DNA of 64,000 nucleotides from the NCBI GenBank assembly GCA_020073605.1, contig JAIQEW010000004.1:142013-206012 (forward strand). Reading direction: 5' to 3'. This stretch comes from Terriglobia bacterium (GTDB taxonomy: Bacteria; Acidobacteriota; Terriglobia; Acidiferrales; UBA7541). Position 1 is the stretch's first letter. Each line of letters opens with the position of its first letter. The translations under genes were made by a program, and so were the position numbers. The notes under the pieces are model-generated. The model had not been told where the DNA came from. It saw only the letters and a program-made list of their open reading frames with translations, and did no database searches. Of this stretch, positions 1 to 7,757 are shown piece after piece.

Positions 1-493
1 TAAGTGTGCGTTCTTCGGGGTTCAAAAGCCTATTTACGGGGATTGTACGGGCACCTTGCGATGTTGGACTGGGTGGTGCAAGTGTGTCCTTGTGCAATCT
101 GCCTAGTATCTTGCCAATTCGGGAGCCCAGTCGTGACACGAGACACCGTCCCCATTGCGAGGGTCTGACGAGTCCTCAACACGATACAGTAAGTCCACAA
201 TTCGTGGAATGTAAAGTCTGAAAAGCCCGCAATCGAATTGAGATGCGGAGTCAGTGCCTGATTAACGCGCTAACCGGACATGTGGGTACTAGTAGCCACT
301 TGTCCGGTTAGCCGACTAATCAGGACTTAGCACCGACTGCGAGGGAAACCCAGCTCGCTTGATTCCTCCCTCAAATCACATAGGATGTCTCTGTGATGAG
401 TCCTCAGGCGCAATCAGAGACTACGACGCTCAGCAGGCTCAAATCGAGGCCGCTCCCTTCGGTGCGCATATGTCGGTTGGGGAGGAGATCCCT
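1..493. other. Non-coding stretch upstream of the methyltransferase
   Basis: No convincing gene is visible on either strand. The short open frame at 6-221 has no ribosome binding site and a composition unlike a protein. The only structured part is the palindromic repeat at 257-324. A frame open from 359 runs into the methyltransferase, but its first 45 residues look like untranslated leader because the good ribosome binding site lies at 481-487. Confidence 0.6.
257..324. repeat. Palindromic repeat, copy 1 (68 bases)
   Basis: An imperfect palindrome. The outer arms CCTGATTA and TAATCAGG pair over 8 bases. A 4x4 internal loop follows (ACGC against CGAC), then a 12-base stem GCTAACCGGACA/TGTCCGGTTAGC, then GTGG/CCAC around the tip. 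Copies 2 and 4 share length, arm sequence and fold, with compensating changes in the stems. It lies in front of the methyltransferase gene, which ends just before copy 2. Confidence 0.85.
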
Positions 494-1366
494 ATGGAAA
501 AGAATGGTCCTGACGTTGGCGCCCGTGAGCCTTCATTCACCGCCATGTGGTGCGCGTGGGCCCGAAACACCCATGCCACGGTCCACCCTTCGCCGATCTT
601 CTCCGACACGCGCAGCGTCCAGTTGATTCCCGAGCAGGCGCTCGAGCGAGTTGCTTTGGAAATGGGACGTTTTTCGCAGGAGGCTTCCGATGCGCTAATC
701 CTGCTAACAGCCATCCGCCACCGGATCCTCGCTGACCGACTTCCACCAGCGCACGAGCGAGGCGTGCGTCAGCTCGTTATCCTAGGCGCTGGTTTGGATA
801 CCACCGGATTCGGGCTGCCCGAGTGGGGAGACATGTGGCACGTGTTCGAGGTTGACCATCCCGCGACGCAGGAATGGAAGCGGCAGAGGATCACGGACGT
901 TGGCTGGGAGGTACCGCCCAACCTTGTCTTCGCGCCGTGTGACTTCGAGCATCAGGATTTGCTGAGCGCCCTCACTGCCGCTGGGTTCGAACGCCAACTG
1001 CCCGCTCTGGTGTCCCTCTTCGGAGTGATCATTTACCTCACGGCAGATGCCACCAAGGCGATGCTGACCGAACTGGCGGCCCTCGCCCCAGGATCCGAGG
1101 TCACATTGACTTACGAATCGCCCCCCGACGGAGCGGACCCCGTTGTCCAGGAGACGTATGACAAGGTATCCCCCGTTGTTGACGCTACCGGGGAAAGCTT
1201 CGTCGGCTATTACCACGAGTCGGAAATGGAGGCTCTGGTGCGCGCAGCAGGGTTCCCCAACGCTATCCACCATCCTATCGACGAGCTCAACGCTCGCTAC
1301 TTTGCTGGACGGTCCGACCGCCTGCGCCTTCGGACAATCGAGCGGCTACTCACTGCAGTCTGCTGA
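494..1366 (+). CDS. SAM-dependent methyltransferase, LCMT/TIGR00027-like
   Basis: A class I SAM-dependent methyltransferase of the leucine carboxyl methyltransferase superfamily (the group often annotated TIGR00027, small-molecule O-methyltransferases). The SAM-binding loop reads ILGAGLDTTGF at about residues 96-106 and is followed by an acidic strand end (FEVDHP, near 120), as in that family. Length is about 290 residues, normal for the family. I place the start at 494 because GGAGGAG lies six bases upstream; the open frame reaches back to 359 without such a site. The gene is alone between two copies of a 68-base palindrome, and its substrate cannot be read from sequence or context. Confidence 0.82.
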   Translation: MEKNGPDVGAREPSFTAMWCAWARNTHATVHPSPIFSDTRSVQLIPEQALERVALEMGRFSQEASDALILLTAIRHRILADRLPPAHERGVRQLVILGAGLDTTGFGLPEWGDMWHVFEVDHPATQEWKRQRITDVGWEVPPNLVFAPCDFEHQDLLSALTAAGFERQLPALVSLFGVIIYLTADATKAMLTELAALAPGSEVTLTYESPPDGADPVVQETYDKVSPVVDATGESFVGYYHESEMEALVRAAGFPNAIHHPIDELNARYFAGRSDRLRLRTIERLLTAVC

Positions 1367-1424
1367 AGCCCACTTCCTAGAGGGTCTCGATAAGCCACAT
1401 TCCCGCGGCCTAATGGACTCAATG

Positions 1425-1492
1425 CCTGATTAACGCGGTAACCGGACAAGTTGGTAATGGAACGAACTTATCCGGTAATCCGACTAATCAGG
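1425..1492. repeat. Palindromic repeat, copy 2 (68 bases)
   Basis: Same length and same outer arms (CCTGATTA, TAATCAGG) as copy 1. The inner stem GGTAACCGGACAAGTT pairs with AACTTATCCGGTAATC with few mismatches; several differences from copy 1 preserve pairing. It lies between two convergent genes, the methyltransferase and the efflux pump, so it may also work as a bidirectional terminator. Confidence 0.85.
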
Positions 1493-1529
1493 TGTGTGCA
1501 AGACTAGACCCGCGGTTTTCCGCGCCCTG

Positions 1530-2786
1530 CTACGAGCCCTCAATCGTGCCCGCCGCGGCTCTTTTCGCCAACAGCTCTGCTCCGTGCAGGCGCCGCTCAT
1601 ACGGCCGCACGAACCCCCAATAGACCGCCAGGGACGCAAGCGCGAAGCCCGACATCACTTCCGCCAGCCCCCGCGGCGTGTGTCCATCGAACAGCAAGCC
1701 CGCCAGCGCGCTCGCCGCTGCGCCTAGCAGCCACTGCGCGCAGATGATGATGGACGAGGCCATGCCGGCGGTCTCAGGTACCGGATGCAGGGCCGCCATC
1801 GTGGCGTTGGGCGAGACCAGCGAGCATGCGAACGTAATCGCGAACAGCAGCGGTGTCACCGTCGCCAGCGTGGCGGCGCCCATCACCGACAGCAGCACCA
1901 GAAGCAGGCTGGTCGTCATCGTCAGTGCCTGTCCGGCCGCCAGCAGCCGGCTTGGCGCCACGCCGCGCATGTTCAGCCGCCCGTTCGCCACTCCGCCCAC
2001 CATGAACCCGAACGACGTCAGCGCGAACAGATAGGCATAGAGGCGCGGCGATGCCCCCAGAGTGTTGATCATCAACAGCGGCGACGCGGCGATGTAGGCA
2101 AAAAGACATCCGAAGTTCAGCACAGAAACCAGCGCGTAGCCGCGGTAGGTGCGGTTGCCCAGCACCCGCCAATAGTTGGCCAGGAGCTGCCGCGGCGCGA
2201 GACTCTGTACTTTGTGCGGCGCGACCGATTCGTCCAGCCCCAGGCCCACGGCAACAATCAGACCGGCGCCGATCGCACCCAGCACAGCGTAGATGCTCCG
2301 CCATCCGCCCAGCACCAGAATCCAGACACCCAGCGTCGGCGCGATCATCGGCGCCAGGCTGGTCAGCACGGACATGTACGACAGCCGCGCCCGGGCCATT
2401 TGCCCTTCGAAAAGGTCCCGAATAATCGCCACGGCCAGCACGGTGCCCACACCCGCTCCCGCGCCTTCGAGCAGTCTCCAGACCATGAACGCGGTCATCG
2501 AACGCGCCACCGCGCAGCCCAACCCAGCCATGCAGAAGAGCGCGCACCCGGCCAGCAGGACCGGCCGCCGCCCGAAGCGATCGGAAAGCGGTCCGAAGAC
2601 CACTGGCGCCGTCGCGAATCCCACCATGTACAAACTCAGCGCGTAGGCCACCGCCGCAGGCAACGATCCCAGCGCATGGGCGATGGGTGACATCGCCGGC
2701 TGTCCCATGTCGACCGAGAGGGGCGGCATGGCCGCGCACGCGCCCAGCAGCACGATGAATCCGGCAGACTCGGGCCGTATCCTCAC
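1530..2786 (-). CDS. Bcr/CflA-family multidrug efflux MFS transporter
   Basis: A major facilitator superfamily drug:H+ antiporter of the Bcr/CflA group. The N-terminus GACAAMPPLSVDMGQPAM matches the TM1 signature of that family (LPPLSIDMYLPA). The loop 2-3 motif reads GPLSDRFGRRPVLL, and about twelve hydrophobic helices follow across 418 residues, the usual length. I use the GTG at 2786 because the TM1 motif begins about ten residues later; the open frame extends to 3281 but that part is not transporter-like. It is divergent from the aminopeptidase gene. Substrate unknown. Confidence 0.85.
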   Translation of the reverse strand: MRIRPESAGFIVLLGACAAMPPLSVDMGQPAMSPIAHALGSLPAAVAYALSLYMVGFATAPVVFGPLSDRFGRRPVLLAGCALFCMAGLGCAVARSMTAFMVWRLLEGAGAGVGTVLAVAIIRDLFEGQMARARLSYMSVLTSLAPMIAPTLGVWILVLGGWRSIYAVLGAIGAGLIVAVGLGLDESVAPHKVQSLAPRQLLANYWRVLGNRTYRGYALVSVLNFGCLFAYIAASPLLMINTLGASPRLYAYLFALTSFGFMVGGVANGRLNMRGVAPSRLLAAGQALTMTTSLLLVLLSVMGAATLATVTPLLFAITFACSLVSPNATMAALHPVPETAGMASSIIICAQWLLGAAASALAGLLFDGHTPRGLAEVMSGFALASLAVYWGFVRPYERRLHGAELLAKRAAAGTIEGS

Positions 2787-3101
2787 GCGTCCGCCCTCGA
2801 CTGAGTGATGTGGAGGATCCAATCGCCGGAACCGCACACCTGCCACGACTCCGCCCGAATCGATCGCTTGCTGCGGGGGAAGGGTATCGCGTCGAGACCA
2901 ATGAGGATCAAGTCGTTCACGGGAACGCGGATTATATAACGTGCGCTCACCTTCGTCTGCCTCACGGCCGGAGTTATGAACGAGGTCCGAAATCTCGCGG
3001 TTCTCGGGATAAGAATCCGCAAGACGCGGTAGCAATTTCCGAGTGGCTTGTGAGGCTTTCCGCATTGGCAATGGGCCGTGCCCCGCGCGATAATTGCCGC
3101 C

Positions 3102-4373
3102 ATGACCTCGAACACCGCATTTGCCAAAGGGCAGGCTTTCCAGACACCTGAATTCGAACAAAAGTTGGACCGTCTCGCCGCAGTCGCGGTCCGCACGGGA
3201 CTCGGACTCGCGCCCGGACAAGAGTTGGTGATGACTGCTACGCTGGATGCCGTCCCGCTGGCGCGGCGCATCACGGAGCATGCCTATAAGGCGGGCGCCT
3301 CACTTGTCACCACGTTGTTTGCCGACGAGGAATCGGCGCTGCTGCGTTATCGCTACGGTCAGGACGCCAGCTTCGACGCCGCAGCGACGTGGCTCTATGA
3401 AGGCATGGCCGAGGCATATCGGCGTGGCGCTGCGCGGCTCGCGATTGCCGGCAACGATCCCTCGCTCCTCTCGCAAGAAGATCCAGAAAAGGTGAGCCGC
3501 GTGAATCGCGCGACCTCGAAAGCGTACCGTCCGGCACTCGAACTCATTACGCGCCACGAGATCAACTGGACCATCGTAGCCTGCGCTACTCCCGCGTGGG
3601 CGGCGGCCGTATTCCCCGATCTGCCCCAGGACGAAGCGCTGGCCCGGCTTTGGGACGCCATTTTCGCCGCGTCGCGTGCGGACCAGCCGGATCCAGTGGC
3701 CGCGTGGAAAGAACATGATGCGAATCTGCACGCTCGTGCCGACCGGTTGAACGTCAAGCGGTATTCGGCGTTGCACTTCCGGGGACCCGGCACGGATCTC
3801 CGTGTCGGCCTCGCCGACGATCACCTCTGGCTGGGCGGAGGCACAACGGCGGGAAATGGGCGGTACTGTATTCCCAATATGCCGACCGAGGAGGTCTTCA
3901 CCACCCCACATAAAGATCGCGCGGAAGGGCGAGTGACCAGCACGAAGCCACTGTCGTATCAGGGAACGATGATCGAAGAGATTTCCGTGCGATTTCAGGA
4001 AGGGCGGATTGTGGAAGCTCGTGCCGCGCGGGGCAATCAAGTCTTGCAGCGGATGATCGAGACGGACGAGGGAGCGCGGAGGCTCGGCGAAGTGGCTCTG
4101 GTGCCGCACTCGTCGCCAATCGCGTCGAGTGGATTGCTCTTCATGAACACGCTTTTCGACGAAAATGCCGCTTGTCACATTGCCCTGGGGCAGGCTTACA
4201 GCACCTGCCTGAAGGGCGGCGATAGTCTCACTCCGGAACAACTGGCGTCGCGCGGCGCCAATAAAAGTCTGATTCACGTCGACTGGATGATCGGATCGAA
4301 TCGCATCGACGTTGACGGCATCAGTGCGGCGGGTGATTCGGAACCTGTGATGCGCGCGGGAGAATGGGTCTAG
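3102..4373 (+). CDS. M29-family aminopeptidase (AmpS/PepS-like)
   Basis: A cytoplasmic metallo-aminopeptidase of family M29 (AmpS, AmpT, PepS). The metal ligands of the family can be placed in the C-terminal half: a Glu in NMPTEEVF, a Glu in RLGEVALVP, a His in ACHIALGQAY with the nearby catalytic Tyr, and His and Asp in SLIHVDWMIG. Length is about 423 residues, as expected. An alternative in-frame ATG lies at 3078; 3102 gives the better N-terminus. It follows a roughly 315-base intergenic region shared with the divergent efflux pump and ends against palindromic repeat copy 3. Confidence 0.88.
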   Translation: MTSNTAFAKGQAFQTPEFEQKLDRLAAVAVRTGLGLAPGQELVMTATLDAVPLARRITEHAYKAGASLVTTLFADEESALLRYRYGQDASFDAAATWLYEGMAEAYRRGAARLAIAGNDPSLLSQEDPEKVSRVNRATSKAYRPALELITRHEINWTIVACATPAWAAAVFPDLPQDEALARLWDAIFAASRADQPDPVAAWKEHDANLHARADRLNVKRYSALHFRGPGTDLRVGLADDHLWLGGGTTAGNGRYCIPNMPTEEVFTTPHKDRAEGRVTSTKPLSYQGTMIEEISVRFQEGRIVEARAARGNQVLQRMIETDEGARRLGEVALVPHSSPIASSGLLFMNTLFDENAACHIALGQAYSTCLKGGDSLTPEQLASRGANKSLIHVDWMIGSNRIDVDGISAAGDSEPVMRAGEWV

Positions 4374-4407
4374 AGTTCTCTCTTTTGCAGGTCAGACCGT
4401 ATTAACT

Positions 4408-4476
4408 CCTGATTAATGCGCTCGCCGGGTACGTTCGTCGGCCGTCCCCGGTACCGCGCATTTTCTCCAGCAGAGG
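4408..4476. repeat. Palindromic repeat, copy 3 (diverged)
   Basis: It begins CCTGATTAATGCGCTCGCCGG, shown here by its ends CCTGATTAA and CGCCGG, and closely follows the left half of copies 1 and 2. The right half has drifted, but the unit still folds: AATGCGC pairs with GCGCATT-type sequence and CCGGG with CCCGG. It sits between the convergent aminopeptidase and selenoprotein genes. Confidence 0.55.
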
Positions 4477-4482
4477 TTCGTG

Positions 4483-6258
4483 TCACCTCCAGGCATCGAT
4501 CGATGTGCCTTTTTCTGGCGTGAAATCAGTCGCAAACCAAACGCTTGCCGTCTTCCCACCGACAACAACCGCGTGGATGTTTTTCGGGTTACTGAAGGGC
4601 TTTATCAGCGTTTCGCCATTGGCCTTCTTCCAAGTTGCATACGGCTCGAGTCCTTGGGTGGCGAGAGGACCGATCATACTGGATACGATCGAATTGCCCC
4701 AATAGGAAGCGGCGGTTTTCTCCACATTCTGCGAGAGCCAATCGCCAAGCATGGCCTTTGTCTTGAAACCCTGCACGTCCTTGAGCAGATCCGCAACCGA
4801 GGGGTCCATTATGAGCGTCGCGTTCATTCCGGAGAGCGAAGACATATAGTCACGCATTAACATTTGAGGGGCGTAGTGCTGCTCAACCCAGCCGGTACTG
4901 TTGATGAAATTCCAGCCGGTAAAGATCGTCACAATGCTGTCCGTAGGCTTGTGGCCCATTTGGACATGAAGCGGCAGCCATCCTTCCGGGAGAGCTTCCT
5001 CATTCTCGGCCATGCAGAGATTGTCGTATCGCAGAGGGTTGCTGAGAGATGCAAAGCCGGTCACGCCCTCCTGGTAGCCTTGGATTACTTTGTGTATGAG
5101 CGTCATGGCTCGCCCAATGACGGAGTTTGCCTCGTTGTTCGGACCCAATGCCCCCATACCGGAATTCATCCCGATCTCTTTGCGAATCGGCCCGTTCACC
5201 ACAATCATCTGTGCTATCGAGGTTGTGGAGTCCTGATACGGCACCATGCTGGCCAAGGCAAGGATGAGGGGAAAATACTCAGGCTTGGCGCCTGCCATGA
5301 CCGCAAGGACGGCGACTTTTTCCACCGTAAATGGGCGACGCGACCCGAATGTCCCGGCGGCGGCCTTTACGATTTCATCCGGCTTATGGCTGGTCCCCTT
5401 CAGCATTGCAGCTACTCGTTCCTGTGTCGGGATGATGACCGGGTTGTAGTCGGTCCAGCTTTTTTCCTTGAACAGGCGTTGCAGATTATCTTCCGTGTCT
5501 GCTGGAAGCAGTCTCGGTTCGGGCACCGCCTCCGGAGGAGTTCCGGACATCTTTTCCTGATCGGTGAGAGGTTTAGTGAGACCGTCGACGATTGCCTGCA
5601 TCATCGGCTTGCCGCTCACCGTGTCTCTCCCTTCGATATACCCCTTGAGCACTGATCTTGGCTGGCCGGAGAAGGGGAAGGGGACCCCAACGTAGCGAAT
5701 GGGCATGCCGGTGCTGTATGTAGCGTTTGCGCCGATTCCAAATGACACGACATTCGAACCCGCAGCGGCTACGACGGGTATGCGGTACTTCTGCTCGATC
5801 TCTCCCGCCTCGAGGCTCACGGCCCCGACGCAGCCATGTCAACCCGCGACGCCGAGGACGACGCCGTCTCCCTTGTTGTCGGCGATTTCCTTCCACAACG
5901 CGGGATCGTCGGTGACGAAATTTCCTTTCTTGATCTTGATGATCGTTTTGACGGCGGGCGTGTGCTCGGCAAACCACGCTTTCATTTCTTCGAGGATGCC
6001 ATCGTTCTGCCCCATTCCTCCCCAATCCGTGTCCACCAGGTAGATTGTTTTGCCGTCCAATTTGTCAAGGCGAGGTGCGAGAGGTATTCTCGGCGCCAAT
6101 TGCGGCGTGATGGCCGGATTCAGAGCGATGATCAACCCTTCCTTTATGGAGGCTGTAGCCTCTGGAGTAGCCATTGGAGCCGTCCGCGCGTAGGATGGCG
6201 TACCCGCAACGAGCGCTGGGCTGACGCCCAGCAGCGCCAACATCTTTCGTCGATCCAT
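4483..6258 (-). CDS. Exported UGSC-family selenoprotein, read through an in-frame TGA (Sec140)
   Basis: The frame is open from 6258 to 4483 except for one TGA at 5841-5839. Sequence on both sides stays in the same frame and belongs to one family. The motif reads GVAG-(TGA)-HGC, where UGSC-family proteins have GVGD-U-GSC, so the TGA should encode selenocysteine in a UxxC redox pair (U140, C143). Residues 1-25 look like a Tat signal (DRRKMLALLG). Residues 45-220 are the UGSC-type domain (WGGMGQ, VPFPFSGQPR). A C-terminal domain carries VNGPIRKEIGMNSGMGALG at about 354-372; I know this pattern from conserved hypothetical proteins but cannot name it. AAGGAGGT lies nine bases before the ATG at 6258; another ATG at 6264 is too close. 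Substrate unknown. The alternative, a nonsense-mutated pseudogene, is less likely given the intact frame. Confidence 0.82.
5814..5838 (-). promoter_or_regulatory. Possible bacterial SECIS hairpin downstream of the TGA
   Basis: On the mRNA the bases directly after UGA can form CAUGGC/GCCGUG around a nine-base loop, or GGCU/AGCC with an inner C-G pair and a G-rich loop about 15-21 bases after the UGA. The second has loop G residues at the distance reported for bacterial SECIS elements. I cannot choose between them by eye, and the region also codes for protein, so this is only consistent with selenocysteine insertion. Confidence 0.4.
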
Positions 6259-6274
6259 GGTCATCTACCTCCTT

Positions 6275-6702
6275 AAATTCGGTTATGCGGGATGCGTTTG
6301 CCCCTGTATTTTCTATTCCTGCCGGCTTCGGTCACCTTCCGTGATGACGACTGCTTAGCAAGGACTCGGATTATGCCCTCTTCCACGAGCGTACCTTACA
6401 TCCGCGGGGGCTCGTGTCAATCACAATCTCGCCGCGCAGCGCCCAGAGCACCGTTCGGCAGCCACCGCGGTTTCGCTGATTCGGGCAAGCGCCACCTCTC
6501 AGGGACAGCTGGTGACTATGTGCCCGAGTGACGACGTACTCGGAAGTTTTTCATTTGGACGATGAACGCGCTTACCGGAGAAGTGGAGTACTAGAAGGAT
6601 ATTCGTCCAGTAATCCAACTTACCAGGCACAAGGCGTACACCACGCACGCTGGAGTCTAGAGGACAAGATTGAGGCCTAGCTGAGGACATCCGGCGAGCG
6701 AT
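6275..6702. other. Intergenic region between the selenoprotein and the IclR gene
   Basis: About 430 bases without a supported gene. It contains the selenoprotein's Shine-Dalgarno (6267-6274, just outside) and palindromic repeat copy 4 at 6558-6627. I found no copy of the TTCAATATG element that precedes the flavoprotein operon. No clear sigma-70 promoter stands out. Confidence 0.6.
6558..6627. repeat. Palindromic repeat, copy 4 (diverged)
   Basis: Aligned to copy 1, long blocks are shared in order: AACGCGCT, ACCGGA, GTGG, GTACTAG, GTCC, then CAGG at the end. The inner stem is kept as GCTTACCGGAGAA against TTCGTCCAGTAATC with mismatches. It lies downstream of the IclR gene and upstream of the selenoprotein gene. 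Confidence 0.65.
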
Positions 6703-7464
6703 TCAACCACCCCACCGTCTGGAGATTTCCCGCGCGGCTGCTTTCACGCACCGGATGGCGTCCTCAGGACACTTCCAGATGGTGTGTACAGAAGGACCGG
6801 CTCCACTGACCGCCGCGCATACCTTTCCGAAATCGTCCACGATTGGCGCCGCCACGGCTCGACCGCCGGCAAACTCCTCTTCATTGGAACTCGCATATCC
6901 CCGTAGTCGCACGGTTTCGAGCTCCTGCAGTAACCTTGCTCGGGAGGTAATCGTTCTGGCGGTCCGCCGCGGCAGGCCATGTTCTTTCACAAACTGGTTG
7001 AATTCGTCCAGGGTGCGGTGCGCCAGCAGCACCTTGCCCAATGCGCTGGAGTGGGCGTAGAGCGGATAGCCGAGATCCACATCGACTTTGATGGACTCCG
7101 GGCTTTCGACTTTGTCCACGACCACCGCCCGGCCCCGCACCCACACCGCGATGAGAGCGGTCAATCGAGTCTTTTCGACCAGCCTGTGCAGCGCGGGCTC
7201 GACAATGGGACGATGGCCGATCGTGCGCAACGCGCCATACGCGAGCTCCACAAGTCTCAATCCGATCTGATACCGGCCGGTTTCTTTGTCTCTCCGAACG
7301 TAGCCTTCTCGCTCGAGCCGGCTCAGTATGTACGAGCAGCTACTGGGTGCCATGGCCATGCGCCTGCTAATCTCGGCGTTCGTCAGCCCCTCGCCTTCCC
7401 GGGCGACGATATCGAGCAGCGTGAGTGCACGTTCGAGCGAATTCGTTGCAGCGCGTGGTTCCAT
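6703..7464 (-). CDS. IclR-family transcriptional regulator
   Basis: A one-component regulator with an N-terminal winged helix (SLERALTLLDIVAREGEGLT..., recognition helix near MAPSSCSYILSRLEREGYV) and a C-terminal IclR effector domain (GYPLYAHSSALGKVLLA; SNEEEFAGGRAVAAPIVDD). These are the standard family signatures. Start at 7464 (MEPRAATNSLERAL) gives a typical 253-residue protein; a GTG at 7533 behind GGCAGGA is an alternative. It is divergent from the flavoprotein operon and codirectional with the selenoprotein, so it probably senses the pathway substrate and controls that operon through the element at 7626 and 10180. Confidence 0.9.
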   Translation of the reverse strand: MEPRAATNSLERALTLLDIVAREGEGLTNAEISRRMAMAPSSCSYILSRLEREGYVRRDKETGRYQIGLRLVELAYGALRTIGHRPIVEPALHRLVEKTRLTALIAVWVRGRAVVVDKVESPESIKVDVDLGYPLYAHSSALGKVLLAHRTLDEFNQFVKEHGLPRRTARTITSRARLLQELETVRLRGYASSNEEEFAGGRAVAAPIVDDFGKVCAAVSGAGPSVHTIWKCPEDAIRCVKAAAREISRRWGG

Positions 7465-7514
7465 AAGTCGCAGAGATCCGTGGCGTCGATAGCCGGGATT
7501 ATACGCACTTTCAA

Positions 7515-7530
7515 GTTGCTTATGGGCAAC
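7515..7530. promoter_or_regulatory. Inverted repeat GTTGC-N6-GCAAC in the divergent promoter region
   Basis: GTTGC TTATGG GCAAC, a 5+6+5 inverted repeat about 50 bases upstream of the IclR start and within its alternative N-terminal extension. It could be an autoregulatory operator. The only evidence is symmetry and position. Confidence 0.3.
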
Positions 7531-7625
7531 CACTTAAGTCCTGCCAACTGACGGAGCCTGCCTGGAGGCAACGCGGGAAGGACCTCCGTGGTGCGCTGTC
7601 CCTCTTCGAAAGTTCTTTTCATGTC

Positions 7626-7649
7626 TTCAATATGCTGAACGCCAATCTT
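7626..7649. promoter_or_regulatory. Candidate IclR operator, copy A
   Basis: TTCAA-TATG-CTGAA, a near-palindrome, followed by GCCAATCTTG. The same 24-base string with three substitutions occurs at 10180-10203 in front of the MFS gene of this operon. Copy A lies about 110 bases upstream of the flavoprotein start, in the region shared with the divergent IclR gene. That an IclR protein binds it is inference. Confidence 0.55.
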
Positions 7650-7757
7650 GCGCCCTCGCGACTTGAGTCGCACAATCCCCTGAACTGCCGTACGCGCGCT
7701 GGAACATCACCGGATGCCTGCGGCAGCCTCTCGATTCGATGGTGGAGGACTCCTGCC

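Noticed and set aside
6..221. Open frame of 71 codons at the left edge
   Set aside because: No ribosome binding site, no recognisable protein pattern and no continuity with neighbours.
257..1492. Integron gene cassette with attC sites around the methyltransferase
   Set aside because: The repeats have the right size and fold and bracket one gene, but the 3' ends read CGACTAATC, without the GTT of the attC core, and no integrase gene is in the window. Reported as a palindromic repeat family instead.
4483..6264. Two separate genes, or a frameshifted pseudogene
   Set aside because: Both parts lie in the same frame, the second part has no ribosome binding site of its own, and the only interruption is TGA at the known Sec position of the family.
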